Source: Vreelandella zhaodongensis (GTDB lineage Bacteria; Pseudomonadota; Gammaproteobacteria; Pseudomonadales; Halomonadaceae). Taken from it: DNA of 64,000 nucleotides. The notes beneath the pieces were generated by a model. It did not search any database, was not told the DNA's origin, and was given only the letters and a program-made list of their open reading frames with translations. Both the position numbers and the translations under genes were made by a program. Below are positions 1 through 9,118 of this stretch, piece after piece; position 1 is the first letter of the stretch, and every line of letters starts with the position of its first letter. The stretch lies in NCBI RefSeq assembly GCF_013415115.1, contig NZ_JACCDD010000001.1, positions 310,001 to 374,000 on the forward strand, written 5' to 3'.

Positions 1-1
1 C

Positions 2-724
2 ACTGCACTTTCATACCAAGGTGTGAAAGTGGCAACGGTTGAGCATTTGATGTCGGCGTTTGCAGGGCTAGGTATCGACAATGCGTATGTCGATGTCAGT
101 GCGCCTGAAGTACCTATCATGGATGGTAGTGCCAGCCCTTTTGTATTTTTAATTCAATCGGCGGGTATTCTCGAGCAGGATGCTGCTAAGAAGTTTATCC
201 GAATTAAGCGCCGTATTACGGTGAGTGATGGCGATAAAGAAGCCGTGTTCTTACCGCATCAAGGGTTTAAAGTCTCTTTCAAGATAGATTTTGACCACCC
301 CGTTTTTGAGCAACAAAAGCAAACGGCATTGATTGATTTCTCGACAACGTCTTTTGTTAAAGAGGTCTCCAGGGCGCGTACCTTTGGCTTTATGCGTGAT
401 CTGGAATCCTTGCGTTCCAACAATCTTGCATTAGGTGGAAGCCTGGATAATGCAATTGTGCTAGACGACTATCGCATCGTGAACGAAGGTGGTCTGCGTT
501 ACGACGATGAGTTTGTGAAGCACAAAGTTCTCGATGCTATCGGTGATCTATATCAGCTGGGCCATAGCTTGATTGGCGAATTTCGTGGTGTTAAATCCGG
601 CCACGCGCTGAATAACCTGCTATGTCGTGAGCTTATGGCTCATCCCGATGCTTACGAAATTGTGACGTACGAAGATGAGAAGGCGATCGCGCCTATTTCT
701 TACGCTGCACCCGCTATGGCATAA
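2..724 (+). CDS. lpxC: UDP-3-O-acyl-N-acetylglucosamine deacetylase LpxC, 5'-truncated by the window edge
   Basis: This is the C-terminal 240 residues of LpxC, the zinc deacetylase that commits UDP-acyl-GlcNAc to lipid A synthesis in the cytoplasm. The reading frame is open from base 2, so the start codon and roughly the first 65 residues lie outside the window. Visible landmarks are TVEHL (zinc histidine), [16 protein letters not shown], the [14 protein letters not shown] zinc/acid block and SGHALNN, all in the family order. The frame ends in TAA followed by a perfect palindromic hairpin shared with the convergent dciA gene. Identity is certain; only the truncation limits the call. Confidence 0.97.
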   Translation, partial: TALSYQGVKVATVEHLMSAFAGLGIDNAYVDVSAPEVPIMDGSASPFVFLIQSAGILEQDAAKKFIRIKRRITVSDGDKEAVFLPHQGFKVSFKIDFDHPVFEQQKQTALIDFSTTSFVKEVSRARTFGFMRDLESLRSNNLALGGSLDNAIVLDDYRIVNEGGLRYDDEFVKHKVLDAIGDLYQLGHSLIGEFRGVKSGHALNNLLCRELMAHPDAYEIVTYEDEKAIAPISYAAPAMA

Positions 725-810
725 AAAATATGGCGTAAAGAAAGGGTGTGTTAAAGCGTATAGGCAACTTACTAGAATATTGGTTGAAAAAACGAATTCG
801 CGCCCCATCT

Positions 811-838
811 ATAAAGCATCGCTTAAGCGATGCTTTAT
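811..838. terminator. Perfect 28-bp palindrome between convergent lpxC and dciA
   Basis: The segment is a perfect inverted repeat centred on CTTAAG (14 + 14 bp), beginning ATAAAGCATCGC. It lies in the short gap between the ends of lpxC (plus) and dciA (minus). Each arm ends in an AT-rich edge rather than a long T run, so it probably ends transcription in both directions. This is an inference from position and symmetry. Confidence 0.6.
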
Positions 839-855
839 GCGTTTTATGGCAACCT

Positions 856-1329
856 TTATTGTTCATGTCCGTTACGCAGCGGGGCATGGGAGGCCAAGCG
901 CTCTAAGGCGCCTTTAAGTGCAGGGTCATCGGTGTCCTTTGCGCATTCGGTTAAGGTTTTTGCTGCCCCTTCAGATAGTGTTCGCGTATAACGTTTGGGG
1001 CTTTCTATCGGTCGCACTGGACGCACCTTAAGTGTAAAGCCAGTGACACTCTCAAAGCCAGGTAGCTGGTGGAGTAGCGTGATTAATCGGGGCTGCTCGT
1101 AGCGAAGCCATGTTAACCAGCTTGCCTGACCACTAATAAGCGTCAAGCGACCGTCGCGAAACCCGCCTACGAAGATATGCTCGCGCATTTCCTCTGGAAG
1201 GTGAGCGCGTAAGTGCCGCTGCGCATGGTCAATCAAGCGGGAAAGGCGCATAAGCTGTCCAACGTCGCTAGACTTAGATAGCAGTTGGGTGATGGGCTGT
1301 GCGCGCGAACGCTTAACCTTTATACTCAT
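856..1329 (-). CDS. dciA: DciA-family protein (DUF721), DnaB helicase loader
   Basis: A 157-residue basic protein starting MSIKVKRSRAQPITQLLS. The core, about residues 15-95, has the DUF721 pattern: helical N-terminus, then HLPEEMREHIFVGGFRDG and LTLISGQASWLTWLRYEQPRLI. DciA proteins load the replicative helicase DnaB in bacteria that lack DnaC. The frame is open for 63 more codons upstream, but that stretch is unlike the family and would overlap the divergent ORF at 1440, so the ATG at 1329 was chosen. The gene sits between lpxC and secA, a usual place for dciA in gammaproteobacteria. Confidence 0.85.
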   Translation of the reverse strand: MSIKVKRSRAQPITQLLSKSSDVGQLMRLSRLIDHAQRHLRAHLPEEMREHIFVGGFRDGRLTLISGQASWLTWLRYEQPRLITLLHQLPGFESVTGFTLKVRPVRPIESPKRYTRTLSEGAAKTLTECAKDTDDPALKGALERLASHAPLRNGHEQ

Positions 1330-1439
1330 ATGCCTAAATTCCGAGATACCTGATAAACGTCGTAATGGCGAACAGAAGAATTCTATCTCGTTGTTGCCAC
1401 CTAAGAAGAGCCTAACACGCTCAGGAGCCAGCCCACAGT

Positions 1440-1808
1440 ATGTCATCAACGTTAGATGTTTTGTCTGCTTCGCCGAGGCGCCATCGTCGCCATGGCCTAG
1501 CGCGTTGGTGGCTGGCAAGCCTGTTGGTGGGCTGTTTGTTGCCCGCCAGCTTACATCCTTTAGATGCGCTTCGAGGCGGCGAGCGCAGCGTCATTATCTG
1601 TTTTTGGGTGCCCGCGATATTACGCGCTCAATCTCAATGGATTGCAAAAAAGCGCCGAGCGATGCGCCAGTGGGTGCAAACCCAGGTGAGTCAGCTTCCT
1701 GCCGTTTCATCTGGTTCTGGTTATTTTCCCTTCATTACGCTGCGTTTAATGACCACGATTGATATGCATGCGCCACGTGGTCCACCTGTTTTGCGGCCGA
1801 TTCGTTAA
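1440..1808 (+). CDS. Putative SecM-like translation-arrest peptide upstream of secA
   Basis: A 122-residue ORF not recognised as a named family. Seen: a basic stretch (residues 13-22), a hydrophobic segment (about 24-37, RWWLASLLVGCLLPASL) resembling a Sec signal or anchor, a hydrophilic middle, and a C-terminal H110-A-P-R-G-P-P116 followed by six residues and TAA. AGGAG lies 12 nt before the ATG. Known: SecM stalls the ribosome at a C-terminal R-A-G-P motif, the Mannheimia SecM motif is HPPIRGSP, and other arrest peptides use R-A-P-P. Inferred: the ORF monitors Sec activity and controls secA, which starts 67 nt downstream. It lacks the E. coli FxxxxWIxxxxGIRAGP pattern, so homology to SecM is unproven. 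It diverges from dciA. Confidence 0.72.
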   Translation: MSSTLDVLSASPRRHRRHGLARWWLASLLVGCLLPASLHPLDALRGGERSVIICFWVPAILRAQSQWIAKKRRAMRQWVQTQVSQLPAVSSGSGYFPFITLRLMTTIDMHAPRGPPVLRPIR

Positions 1809-1873
1809 GTTCAACTTTTATTCGCCTTATATACAGGGCGCACCTAGATGGCGCTCGTGAAGATCTGGAACTT
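1807..1873 (+). promoter_or_regulatory. Possible mRNA fold hiding the secA ribosome binding site
   Basis: The spacer between the stalling ORF and secA can pair AAGTTC (1807-1812, overlapping the ORF stop codon) with GAACTT (1868-1873, overlapping the weak secA Shine-Dalgarno TGGAA). Inside that loop GGGCGC (1836-1841) can pair with GCGCTC (1851-1856), with one G-U pair. A ribosome held at the RGPP codons (1776-1787) would sit just upstream of the first arm. This layout resembles E. coli secM-secA, but the six-pair closing stem is short and was judged by eye. Confidence 0.4.
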
Positions 1874-1875
1874 TC

Positions 1876-4608
1876 ATGATTAATAATTTGTTACGCAAAG
1901 TGGTTGGCTCTAAGAATGATCGCGATGTTAAGCGCATGCAAAAAAATGTACTCAGCGTTAACGCACTAGAGTCATCGTTAGAAGGGTTGAGTGATACTGA
2001 TCTGCAGGGAAAAACAGCGCTGTTACGCCAGCAGCTAGAGGACGGGGCGACGCTAGATAGTTTGTTGCCAGAAGCCTTTGCTGTTGTTCGTGAGGCCAGT
2101 AAGCGCGTCATGGGAATGCGCCATTTCGATGTGCAGATGGTGGGTGGCATTACCTTGCATCGTGGGCGCATTGCTGAAATGAAAACTGGGGAGGGTAAAA
2201 CCCTGGTGGCTACTTTGGCAGTGTACTTGAATGCATTGCCAGGTAAAGGTGTTCACGTCGTCACCGTTAACGATTACTTGGCACGTCGTGATGCTGAGTG
2301 GATGCGTCCGCTGTATGAATTCCTTGGTCTGTCAGTAGGCGTTATTTTTGCTGGGCAAACGGGTGAAGAGAAACGCCATGCCTATCAGTGCGACATTACC
2401 TACGGCACAAATAACGAGTTTGGCTTTGACTACCTGCGCGACAATATGGCGTTCTCACTTGAAGATAAAGTGCAGCGCGGTCTCTATTACGCCATTGTCG
2501 ATGAGGTTGACTCAATACTAATTGATGAAGCCCGTACACCGCTGATTATATCTGGCGCGGTGGATGAGAATACCGATCTTTATGGCATTGTGAACCAGCT
2601 GGCCCAGCAGCTAGAAAAAGGCGAGGTCTCGGAAGACGAAGAGGCATCTGTCACAGGCGACTTTCTCCTTGATGAAAAACAAAAGCAGGTAGAGCTTACT
2701 GAGCAGGGCCACAATAAAGTTGAAGATCTAATGCGTGCCGAGGGCCTTCTGGGGGAAGGTGAGTCGCTGTATGCCGCGCAGAATCTTAACTTATTGCAAC
2801 ATATGCACTCAGCATTGCGTGCGCGGCACCTCTATCATTTAGACGTTGATTACCTTGTATCTGACGGCCAAGTAGTGATCGTTGATGAACATACTGGGCG
2901 CTCTATGCCTGGCCGTCGCTGGTCTGAAGGCTTGCACCAAGCGGTTGAGGCCAAGGAAGGCGTGACGGTTCAGCGGGAAAGCCAAACGTTAGCATCCACC
3001 ACCTTCCAGAATTACTTCCGCCTCTATGAAAAGCTGGCCGGCATGACAGGTACTGCTGATACAGAAGCCTTTGAGTTTCGTCAGATCTATGGCCTGGATG
3101 TGGTGGTCATTCCGACTAATCGTTCGCTGGCCCGTAAAGATCTGAATGATTTGGTCTATCTCAGTGCGGAAGAAAAGTACGAAGCGATTATTAACGATGT
3201 AAAAGCAGAAACTGAAGCTGGGCGCCCTGTACTGGTAGGCACGGCATCGATAGAAACATCCGAGTACCTTGCTCGCCTAATGCGCGAGGCGGGCCTAACG
3301 TTTAATGTACTAAACGCCAAGCAGCACCAAAGTGAAGCTGAAGTGATTGCTCAGGCGGGGCGTCCTGGTGCTATTACCATTGCGACCAATATGGCGGGGC
3401 GTGGTACTGACATTATGCTAGGCGGCAACTGGGAAGCCGAGGCAGCTAAACTGCAAAATCCCACCCAGGCGCAAATTGATGCATTAAAAGCCGAGTGGCA
3501 GAAGCGCCACGATGGTGTTTTAGAGGCGGGGGGGCTGCACGTTATTGGTTCGGAGCGTCACGAGTCACGCCGGATTGATAATCAGCTTCGCGGCCGCGCA
3601 GGCCGTCAAGGTGACCCGGGCTCCACGCGTTTTTTCCTCTCGTTAGAAGATAGCCTGATGCGGCTATTTGGCTCTGATCGTGTTAAACGTTTGATGCAGG
3701 CGCTTGGGCTAGAGCGTGGCGAAGCGATTGAGCATAAGATGGTTTCCAATGCGGTTGAACGAGCCCAGAAAAAAGTAGAAGGGCGCAACTTCGATATCCG
3801 CAAGCAGCTGTTGGAGTACGACGATGTCGCTAATGATCAACGTCGTGTTATCTACGAACAGCGTAATGAAATTCTTAGCGCAGACGATGTTTCTGATGCG
3901 GTAATCGGTATTCGTGAAGAGGTGATGGAAGATGCCATCAGTGATTTTGTACCACCTCAGAGCCTCGCAGAACAGTGGGATCTTCCAGGGCTGGAGGCGC
4001 ACCTAAAAACCGAATTCAACTTGGATGCTCCGGTGGTTCAGTGGTCAGCTGAGGATGAGCGTTTCAGTGAGGAAAAGCTGCGTGAGCGCTTGCAAGTGAT
4101 GCATCGTGAGGCGTATGAAGCCAAAGTTGAGGCTGCTGGAGCCGCATTGATTCGCCGCTTTGAGAAGCAGGTAATGCTTCAGGTGCTAGATACACGCTGG
4201 AAAGAGCATCTGCAATCGATGGATCATCTGCGTCGTGGGATCCATCTTCGTGGCTATGCCCAGAAGAACCCCAAGCAGGAATATAAGCGCGAGTCATTTG
4301 AGCTGTTCCAGAATTTGTTGACCAATATCAAAGCAGATGTAACACGCATTCTTAGCCATGTGCAGGTGCGCAAGCCTGAGGAAGTGGATGCCTTAGAGCA
4401 AAAACGTCGCGAAGAATTGGCACGCGAAAAGTCGATGGCTGATAGTCGACATGATGATCCAAGCGGCCAAGGCAGTGATGGTGCGAAGGAAGCGCCAGGC
4501 GCTGACGGGCGGCCTCTGCGTCGTGAAGGTCCAAAAGTAGGTCGTAACGACCCGTGCACCTGCGGGTCGGGTAAGAAGTATAAGCAGTGCTGCGGCAAAC
4601 TAAGCTAA
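1876..4608 (+). CDS. secA: Preprotein translocase ATPase SecA
   Basis: A 910-residue SecA, the peripheral ATPase that pushes preproteins through SecYEG. Visible in order: Walker A region [14 protein letters not shown] near residue 105, [20 protein letters not shown] near 209, the preprotein cross-linking domain, the second nucleotide-binding fold ([28 protein letters not shown]), the scaffold helix, and a C-terminal zinc tail [13 protein letters not shown] that binds SecB and phospholipid. Length matches E. coli SecA (901). It follows the putative arrest-peptide ORF and has a weak ribosome binding site (TGGAA), which fits translational control. argJ follows 36 nt later. Confidence 0.99.
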   Translation: MINNLLRKVVGSKNDRDVKRMQKNVLSVNALESSLEGLSDTDLQGKTALLRQQLEDGATLDSLLPEAFAVVREASKRVMGMRHFDVQMVGGITLHRGRIAEMKTGEGKTLVATLAVYLNALPGKGVHVVTVNDYLARRDAEWMRPLYEFLGLSVGVIFAGQTGEEKRHAYQCDITYGTNNEFGFDYLRDNMAFSLEDKVQRGLYYAIVDEVDSILIDEARTPLIISGAVDENTDLYGIVNQLAQQLEKGEVSEDEEASVTGDFLLDEKQKQVELTEQGHNKVEDLMRAEGLLGEGESLYAAQNLNLLQHMHSALRARHLYHLDVDYLVSDGQVVIVDEHTGRSMPGRRWSEGLHQAVEAKEGVTVQRESQTLASTTFQNYFRLYEKLAGMTGTADTEAFEFRQIYGLDVVVIPTNRSLARKDLNDLVYLSAEEKYEAIINDVKAETEAGRPVLVGTASIETSEYLARLMREAGLTFNVLNAKQHQSEAEVIAQAGRPGAITIATNMAGRGTDIMLGGNWEAEAAKLQNPTQAQIDALKAEWQKRHDGVLEAGGLHVIGSERHESRRIDNQLRGRAGRQGDPGSTRFFLSLEDSLMRLFGSDRVKRLMQALGLERGEAIEHKMVSNAVERAQKKVEGRNFDIRKQLLEYDDVANDQRRVIYEQRNEILSADDVSDAVIGIREEVMEDAISDFVPPQSLAEQWDLPGLEAHLKTEFNLDAPVVQWSAEDERFSEEKLRERLQVMHREAYEAKVEAAGAALIRRFEKQVMLQVLDTRWKEHLQSMDHLRRGIHLRGYAQKNPKQEYKRESFELFQNLLTNIKADVTRILSHVQVRKPEEVDALEQKRREELAREKSMADSRHDDPSGQGSDGAKEAPGADGRPLRREGPKVGRNDPCTCGSGKKYKQCCGKLS

Positions 4609-4644
4609 ACACGCGCGGTGTTATTGAACGTATAGGAGAAAAAC

Positions 4645-5874
4645 ATGGCGGTGGGGAATCTGCTCTTTCCGGAATTGCCGCCCCTTAACGGGGTGCGCCT
4701 GGGCACTGCAATGGCAGGTATTAAGAAGCCGGATCGTCGCGATGTCGTGGTGATTGAGCTGCCTGAAACGTCCACAGTGGCGGGGGTGTTTACTCGTAAT
4801 GCGTTCTGTGCAGCACCAGTAATCGTCGCGAAGGCTCACCTTGAGGAGTGCTTAAGCACTGGGCGCGTTCCACGCTACTGGTTAGTTAATACTGGTAATG
4901 CCAACGCGGGCACTGGTGAAACAGGCTTACAGGATGCCTATGCTAGCTGTGCCGCGCTTGCTGAGCATGTCGGTGTTAAACAGAGCCAGGTGCTGCCATT
5001 CTCGACCGGTGTGATCGGAGAACCGCTGCCTATGGCGCGCTTGCTGGCAGGTGTGCCCAACGCGCTGGGCTCTTTAGCGGATACTAGCCAAGCCTGGCAA
5101 CAGGCGGGAGAAGGTATCCTGACGACTGATACGCGCCCTAAAGGAGCAACGGTGACTGTCGCGGTGGGTGACCAGCAGGTGACCATCAACGGCATTACCA
5201 AAGGCTCTGGCATGATCAAGCCTAATATGGCTACCATGCTCGGCTTTGTGGTGACCGACGCGGCGATTGACCAACCGCTGTTAGCGAGCTTACTTCGTGA
5301 AACGGTGGATCGCTCCTTTAACTGCATTACGGTGGATAGCGATACGTCGACCAACGATGCTTGCTTGCTGGCGGCGACGGGCACTGGTGCGCGTATTGAA
5401 AGTGACGAGCAAATAGCCATTTTTCGTAATGCGCTACAGCGGGTAATGACCGAACTTGCTCAATCTATTATCCGCGATGGAGAAGGGGCGACTAAGTTTG
5501 TGACACTCCAAGTAAATGAGGCGACCACTCGGCAGGAAGCCCTGGATGTTGCCTTTACCGTTGCTCACTCACCGTTGGTGAAGACCGCGCTATACGCTTC
5601 CGATGCTAACTGGGGGCGTATTTTAGCCGCCGTAGGGCGCGCGCCGGTTGAGGCATTCGATGTCAGTCACGTGGTCATTGATTTGGGTGACGTCCGCCTG
5701 GTTGAAAAGGGGGGGCGCGCCGACAGTTATACAGAAGCAGCTGGCAGTGCTGTTATGTCGCAGGAAGAGATCATCATCCGCATTAATTTGGGTCGTGGTG
5801 AAGAGAGTGCCACTGTGTGGACCTCGGACCTATCCCATGACTATGTGACTATCAACGCGGATTACCGTAGCTAG
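4645..5874 (+). CDS. argJ: Bifunctional ornithine acetyltransferase / N-acetylglutamate synthase ArgJ
   Basis: A 409-residue ArgJ that moves acetyl between N-acetylornithine and glutamate, recycling the acetyl group in arginine synthesis. The self-cleavage site is clear: KPNMATMLG, with Ala196|Thr197; Thr197 becomes the nucleophile of the beta chain. Other landmarks are TGNANAGTG near residue 84, TKGSGMIKPN before the cleavage site, and ANWGRILAAVGRA in the C-terminal half. TAGGAG precedes the ATG. Whether it is bi- or monofunctional cannot be told from sequence alone. It lies between secA and the Nudix-ThiE gene on the same strand. Confidence 0.97.
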   Translation: MAVGNLLFPELPPLNGVRLGTAMAGIKKPDRRDVVVIELPETSTVAGVFTRNAFCAAPVIVAKAHLEECLSTGRVPRYWLVNTGNANAGTGETGLQDAYASCAALAEHVGVKQSQVLPFSTGVIGEPLPMARLLAGVPNALGSLADTSQAWQQAGEGILTTDTRPKGATVTVAVGDQQVTINGITKGSGMIKPNMATMLGFVVTDAAIDQPLLASLLRETVDRSFNCITVDSDTSTNDACLLAATGTGARIESDEQIAIFRNALQRVMTELAQSIIRDGEGATKFVTLQVNEATTRQEALDVAFTVAHSPLVKTALYASDANWGRILAAVGRAPVEAFDVSHVVIDLGDVRLVEKGGRADSYTEAAGSAVMSQEEIIIRINLGRGEESATVWTSDLSHDYVTINADYRS

Positions 5875-5954
5875 CTGGCAGCAATGATGTGCTAGTGCAG
5901 CAATACTGCGCCGTCTTTCATTTAAACGGCACGCACAGAGTGGATTAAGACGTA

Positions 5955-6911
5955 ATGAGTGTAATGGTAAAACGACGAGTTCATGTCGCGGCGGCTGCTA
6001 TGATCAGCGCCGATCAAAAGCAAGTGTTGATTGCGCGCCGACCTTCCAACGTTGATCACGGCGGCCTGTGGGAGTTTCCGGGGGGGAAGCTTGCACCCTA
6101 TGAAACGGGTCTCGAAGGGCTTAAGCGTGAGCTTCATGAAGAGTTAGGTGTTGAGATTGTGCGTGCTCGGCCGCTCATCCGTGTTCATCATGAATATCCG
6201 GATAAGCACATCTTGCTGGATGTCTGGCAGGTGCAAGAATTTGCCGGCGAGCCGTTTGGGCGTGAAGGACAAGCCGTACGCTGGGTGCCTATGGAGGAAT
6301 TGGTAAATTACCCCTTCCCAGCGGCTAATCTGCCTATTCTACGTGCGGTCATGCTGCCAACAGATTATTTGATCACTGGTGAAGAAGCAGACGATGAGCG
6401 TTTCGAGGCTCTTTTAGAGCGCGCGTTATCTGAAGATGGTATTCGGCTGGTGCAGCTACGCGCAAAAAGCCTTGATGAAGCGGCTTACATTGCTCGGGCT
6501 GAGCGTGCGTTGCGACTCTGTCGCGAGTACGACGCACGACTGTTATTGAACGGTGAGCCGTCGCTACTGGATGCCGTTGATGCTGATGGCATTCATCTGA
6601 CCAGTGCGCGATTAATGAGTCTTGATCGTCGGCCCATCGCTGAAAACAAGTGGCTGTCTGCCTCGACGCACGACCAAGCGCAGCTTTCACAAGCTGCCGT
6701 GCTCGGCTGCGATTTTGTAACGCTCTCACCACTGCGTACGACGCCATCTCACCCTGAGGTAGCGCCGCTGGGTTGGCATGACTTCCAGCAGCTAGTCGAG
6801 CGTGCAGGTATGCCTGTTTTTGCGTTAGGCGGTATGACGCGCTTTGACGCTAATCATGCTCGTGCGGTGGGGGCCCAAGGCATTGCATCGATCCGCGATT
6901 TCTGGAAATAA
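5955..6911 (+). CDS. Nudix (MutT-type) hydrolase fused to a degenerate ThiE-like domain
   Basis: A 318-residue two-domain protein. Residues 1-133 are a MutT-type Nudix hydrolase with an intact Nudix box (G44, E50, R58-E59, E62-E63, G65), the fold that clears 8-oxo-dGTP in MutT. Residues 140-318 resemble thiamine-phosphate synthase (VQLRAK, DGIHL, SASTHD, FALGGM). In this half the expected Mg-binding Asp after Asn199 is Gly200, the QxD Asp after DGIHL is Arg219, and the TxTK phosphate motif reads RTTPSHP. The ThiE half therefore probably lacks synthase activity. MutT-ThiE fusions next to secA/argJ are known in gammaproteobacteria; the exact role of the second domain is not. Confidence 0.9.
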   Translation: MSVMVKRRVHVAAAAMISADQKQVLIARRPSNVDHGGLWEFPGGKLAPYETGLEGLKRELHEELGVEIVRARPLIRVHHEYPDKHILLDVWQVQEFAGEPFGREGQAVRWVPMEELVNYPFPAANLPILRAVMLPTDYLITGEEADDERFEALLERALSEDGIRLVQLRAKSLDEAAYIARAERALRLCREYDARLLLNGEPSLLDAVDADGIHLTSARLMSLDRRPIAENKWLSASTHDQAQLSQAAVLGCDFVTLSPLRTTPSHPEVAPLGWHDFQQLVERAGMPVFALGGMTRFDANHARAVGAQGIASIRDFWK

Positions 6912-6953
6912 GCTGGAAACCAATCTGCTGGATTTCATGTTGCCATGCTAATG

Positions 6954-6989
6954 AAAGCGCCTGTTTCAATGCTGAAGCAGGCGCTTTTT
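6954..6989 (+). terminator. Rho-independent terminator after the Nudix-ThiE gene
   Basis: AAAGCGCCTGTTTCA (6954-6968) pairs with TGAAGCAGGCGCTTT (6973-6987) around an ATGC loop, with one T-G pair, then a short T run. It also lies between convergent genes and may slow readthrough from aguB. Confidence 0.85.
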
Positions 6990-7023
6990 ATTAGCTCATT
7001 TGATGGCTAAGTGGGGCACGGCG

Positions 7024-7926
7024 TTAGTCGCGATAACGGCGGGTTAAATCGCCGTAGGCGTCAATTCTTCGGTCGCGTAGGTAGGGCCACATGCGACGGG
7101 TGTTCTCGCTGCGCGCCATATCGACGTTTACCACCAGTTGTTGTGTTTCCTCTCCTGCATGCGCCAGCATTTCCCCCTGGGGGCCGCATACAAAGCTGCC
7201 ACCCCAAAACGCAATACCGTCGCCTACGCCAGAGTGGTCAGGTTCAAAACCAACCCGGTTGGCGACCAGTACCGGTAATCCGTTGGCAATACCATGGGAG
7301 CGCTGAATGATTGTCCAAGCATCTTTCTGACGGTTTTTTTCAGCGTCATCATCATTTGGGTCCCAGCCGATGGCAGTGGGATAGAGAAGGAGCTCCGCAC
7401 CACTTAGTGCCATTAAACGTGCCGCTTCCGGATACCATTGATCCCAGCAAACCAGGACACCTAACCGCCCAACAGAGGTGTCAATGGGCGTGAAGCCTTG
7501 GCCGCGTTCGTCATCAGCATCGCCAGGGGTAAAGTAAAACTTTTCGTAAAAGGCCGGATCATCAGGGATGTGCATTTTGCGGTACTGCCCAACACGCCCT
7601 TTTGCGCGGTCATAAACGACGGCTGTGTTGTGGTAAAGCCCCGCAGCACGTTTTTCAAACAGCGACCCCACCAGTACAATATCCAGTTCCTTAGCCAGCT
7701 CGGCTAGGCGTTGGCCAGTGGGGCCGTCTAGCGGTTCAGCCAAATCAAACAGCGCAGGGTCTTCGTACTGGCAAAAGTAGTGAGTGGCATGCAACTCCTG
7801 AAGCAACACCAACTGTGCCCCTTGGCTGGCGGCATCGCGAATGCCTGATTCACTGGCGGAGAGGCTACGTGCTTTATCTGGCCACGCAGATTGCTGAACA
7901 ACGCCGACGGTCAGTGTGTGTGACAT
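7024..7926 (-). CDS. aguB: N-carbamoylputrescine amidase AguB
   Basis: A 300-residue carbon-nitrogen hydrolase of the nitrilase superfamily. The catalytic triad is visible as Glu44 (LLQELHATHY), Lys117 (YRKMHIPDD) and Cys160 (LVCWDQWYPEAAR). The WDQWYPEAAR block and the ELHATHYFCQ motif are typical of N-carbamoylputrescine amidases, which release putrescine, CO2 and ammonia. It starts 9 nt after the stop of aguA on the same strand, so the two form an operon turning agmatine into putrescine. GGAG lies ahead of the ATG. Confidence 0.95.
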   Translation of the reverse strand: MSHTLTVGVVQQSAWPDKARSLSASESGIRDAASQGAQLVLLQELHATHYFCQYEDPALFDLAEPLDGPTGQRLAELAKELDIVLVGSLFEKRAAGLYHNTAVVYDRAKGRVGQYRKMHIPDDPAFYEKFYFTPGDADDERGQGFTPIDTSVGRLGVLVCWDQWYPEAARLMALSGAELLLYPTAIGWDPNDDDAEKNRQKDAWTIIQRSHGIANGLPVLVANRVGFEPDHSGVGDGIAFWGGSFVCGPQGEMLAHAGEETQQLVVNVDMARSENTRRMWPYLRDRRIDAYGDLTRRYRD

Positions 7927-7935
7927 GATGGCTCC

Positions 7936-9006
7936 TTAGGATTCAGTAAGCGCTGGGGCAAGCGTGCCTTTCGGTAACTGCATGGTTAAACAGTGAAGGC
8001 TGCCATGCTGACGAATCACGCTAACACACTCAATCGGAATCAACGCGTGTTCTGGGAATGCCTCGGCCAGTGCCTTGAGGGCGGCCATATCGGCAGGGTC
8101 TCCGTAGGTGGGTACCAGCACTGCCCCATTAATAACTAAAAAGTTGGCGTAGGTCGCCGGCAGGCGATGGCCATCTTCTGGATCAAAACAAGCGTGTGGC
8201 CAGGGCAGAGCAATCAGGCGATAAGGCTCGCCGTTGCGCTGGCGAAACGCCTTGAGCTCTTGCTCCATTGCTTTGAGTGCGGGGTAATGAGGATCACTAG
8301 GATCATCGCAACGGACATAGGCAATGGTGGACGGGTTACAAAAGCGAGCGAGAGTATCTATGTGGCTGTCGGTATCGTCACCTTCTAAGTGACCGTGCGC
8401 GAGCCATAACACGCGGTCAACGCCCAAGTCGTCTGCCAGCAAGGCTTCAATATCCGCTCGCGAGAGAGTTGGATTACGGTTCGGATTCAGCAGGCAGGCT
8501 TCTGTTGTTAGTAGCGTGCCTTCACCGTCGGTTTCGATGGCACCGCCTTCGAGCACCGTCTCCCGCTTTACAACAGGGCAGGCCCATACGCCAGCATCAG
8601 CTAGCCACTGGGTTAGTTGGTTGTCATATGCGGCAGGAAATTTTCCACCCCAGCCGGTGAACGTGTAGTCCAGCATCAGAGGCTGGTTATGCGCATCCAT
8701 GACGGTGATTGGGCCATGGTCTCTTGCCCAGGTATCGTCTGTCGGTGCGGCAATTAGCAGCAGCTGATGCTTGGGCACACCAGCTGCCTCAAACGTGGCA
8801 GCCAAACGGATAACCGTCGCTTCGTCGGGCGCGCTGATCAATACCCGCTGGTAGCGTGCAGTGGCGATCACGATTTGCTCAAGCGTCGCCTCAATACGCG
8901 ATAGCATAGGCGCCCAATCGCCGTCGGCGCGTGGCCAGGTCAGTTGCAGGCCATCCTGGGGATGCCATTCGGGCAATAAGCGGTGAGTCTTGTTAGTCAA
9001 CGTCAC
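7936..9006 (-). CDS. aguA: Agmatine deiminase AguA
   Basis: A peptidyl-arginine-deiminase-family enzyme converting agmatine to N-carbamoylputrescine and ammonia. Landmarks are LPEWHPQDGLQLTWP at the N-terminus, TWARDHGPI, LEGGAIETDGEGTLLTTE, HGHLEGDDTDSHID and the catalytic Cys339 near the C-terminus (RQHGSLHCLTMQ). The frame is open to an ATG at 9090, but those 28 extra residues are unlike the family and have no ribosome binding site. A GTG at 9006 preceded by AAGAG gives the usual length (356 aa) and N-terminus; a TTG at 9000 is also possible. First gene of the agu operon. Confidence 0.93.
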   Translation of the reverse strand: MTLTNKTHRLLPEWHPQDGLQLTWPRADGDWAPMLSRIEATLEQIVIATARYQRVLISAPDEATVIRLAATFEAAGVPKHQLLLIAAPTDDTWARDHGPITVMDAHNQPLMLDYTFTGWGGKFPAAYDNQLTQWLADAGVWACPVVKRETVLEGGAIETDGEGTLLTTEACLLNPNRNPTLSRADIEALLADDLGVDRVLWLAHGHLEGDDTDSHIDTLARFCNPSTIAYVRCDDPSDPHYPALKAMEQELKAFRQRNGEPYRLIALPWPHACFDPEDGHRLPATYANFLVINGAVLVPTYGDPADMAALKALAEAFPEHALIPIECVSVIRQHGSLHCLTMQLPKGTLAPALTES

Positions 9007-9118
9007 AGATGCTCTTGATAGTCGAAAAAATGCTTGCCTTAAAGACAAGGATAACGGGCGCAATTTAGGCGCTAGCTCAAGAACATGCAAGCGTTAACGT
9101 ATCTAAGGGAACGGCAAC

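Noticed and set aside
1330..1518. N-terminal extension of dciA to 1518
   Set aside because: The added 63 residues are unlike DciA and would overlap the ORF starting at 1440.
1289..1762. 157-codon plus-strand frame overlapping the putative arrest-peptide ORF
   Set aside because: It runs over the dciA start region on the other strand and lacks a signal-like N-terminus; the 1440 frame has the ribosome binding site and the C-terminal motif.
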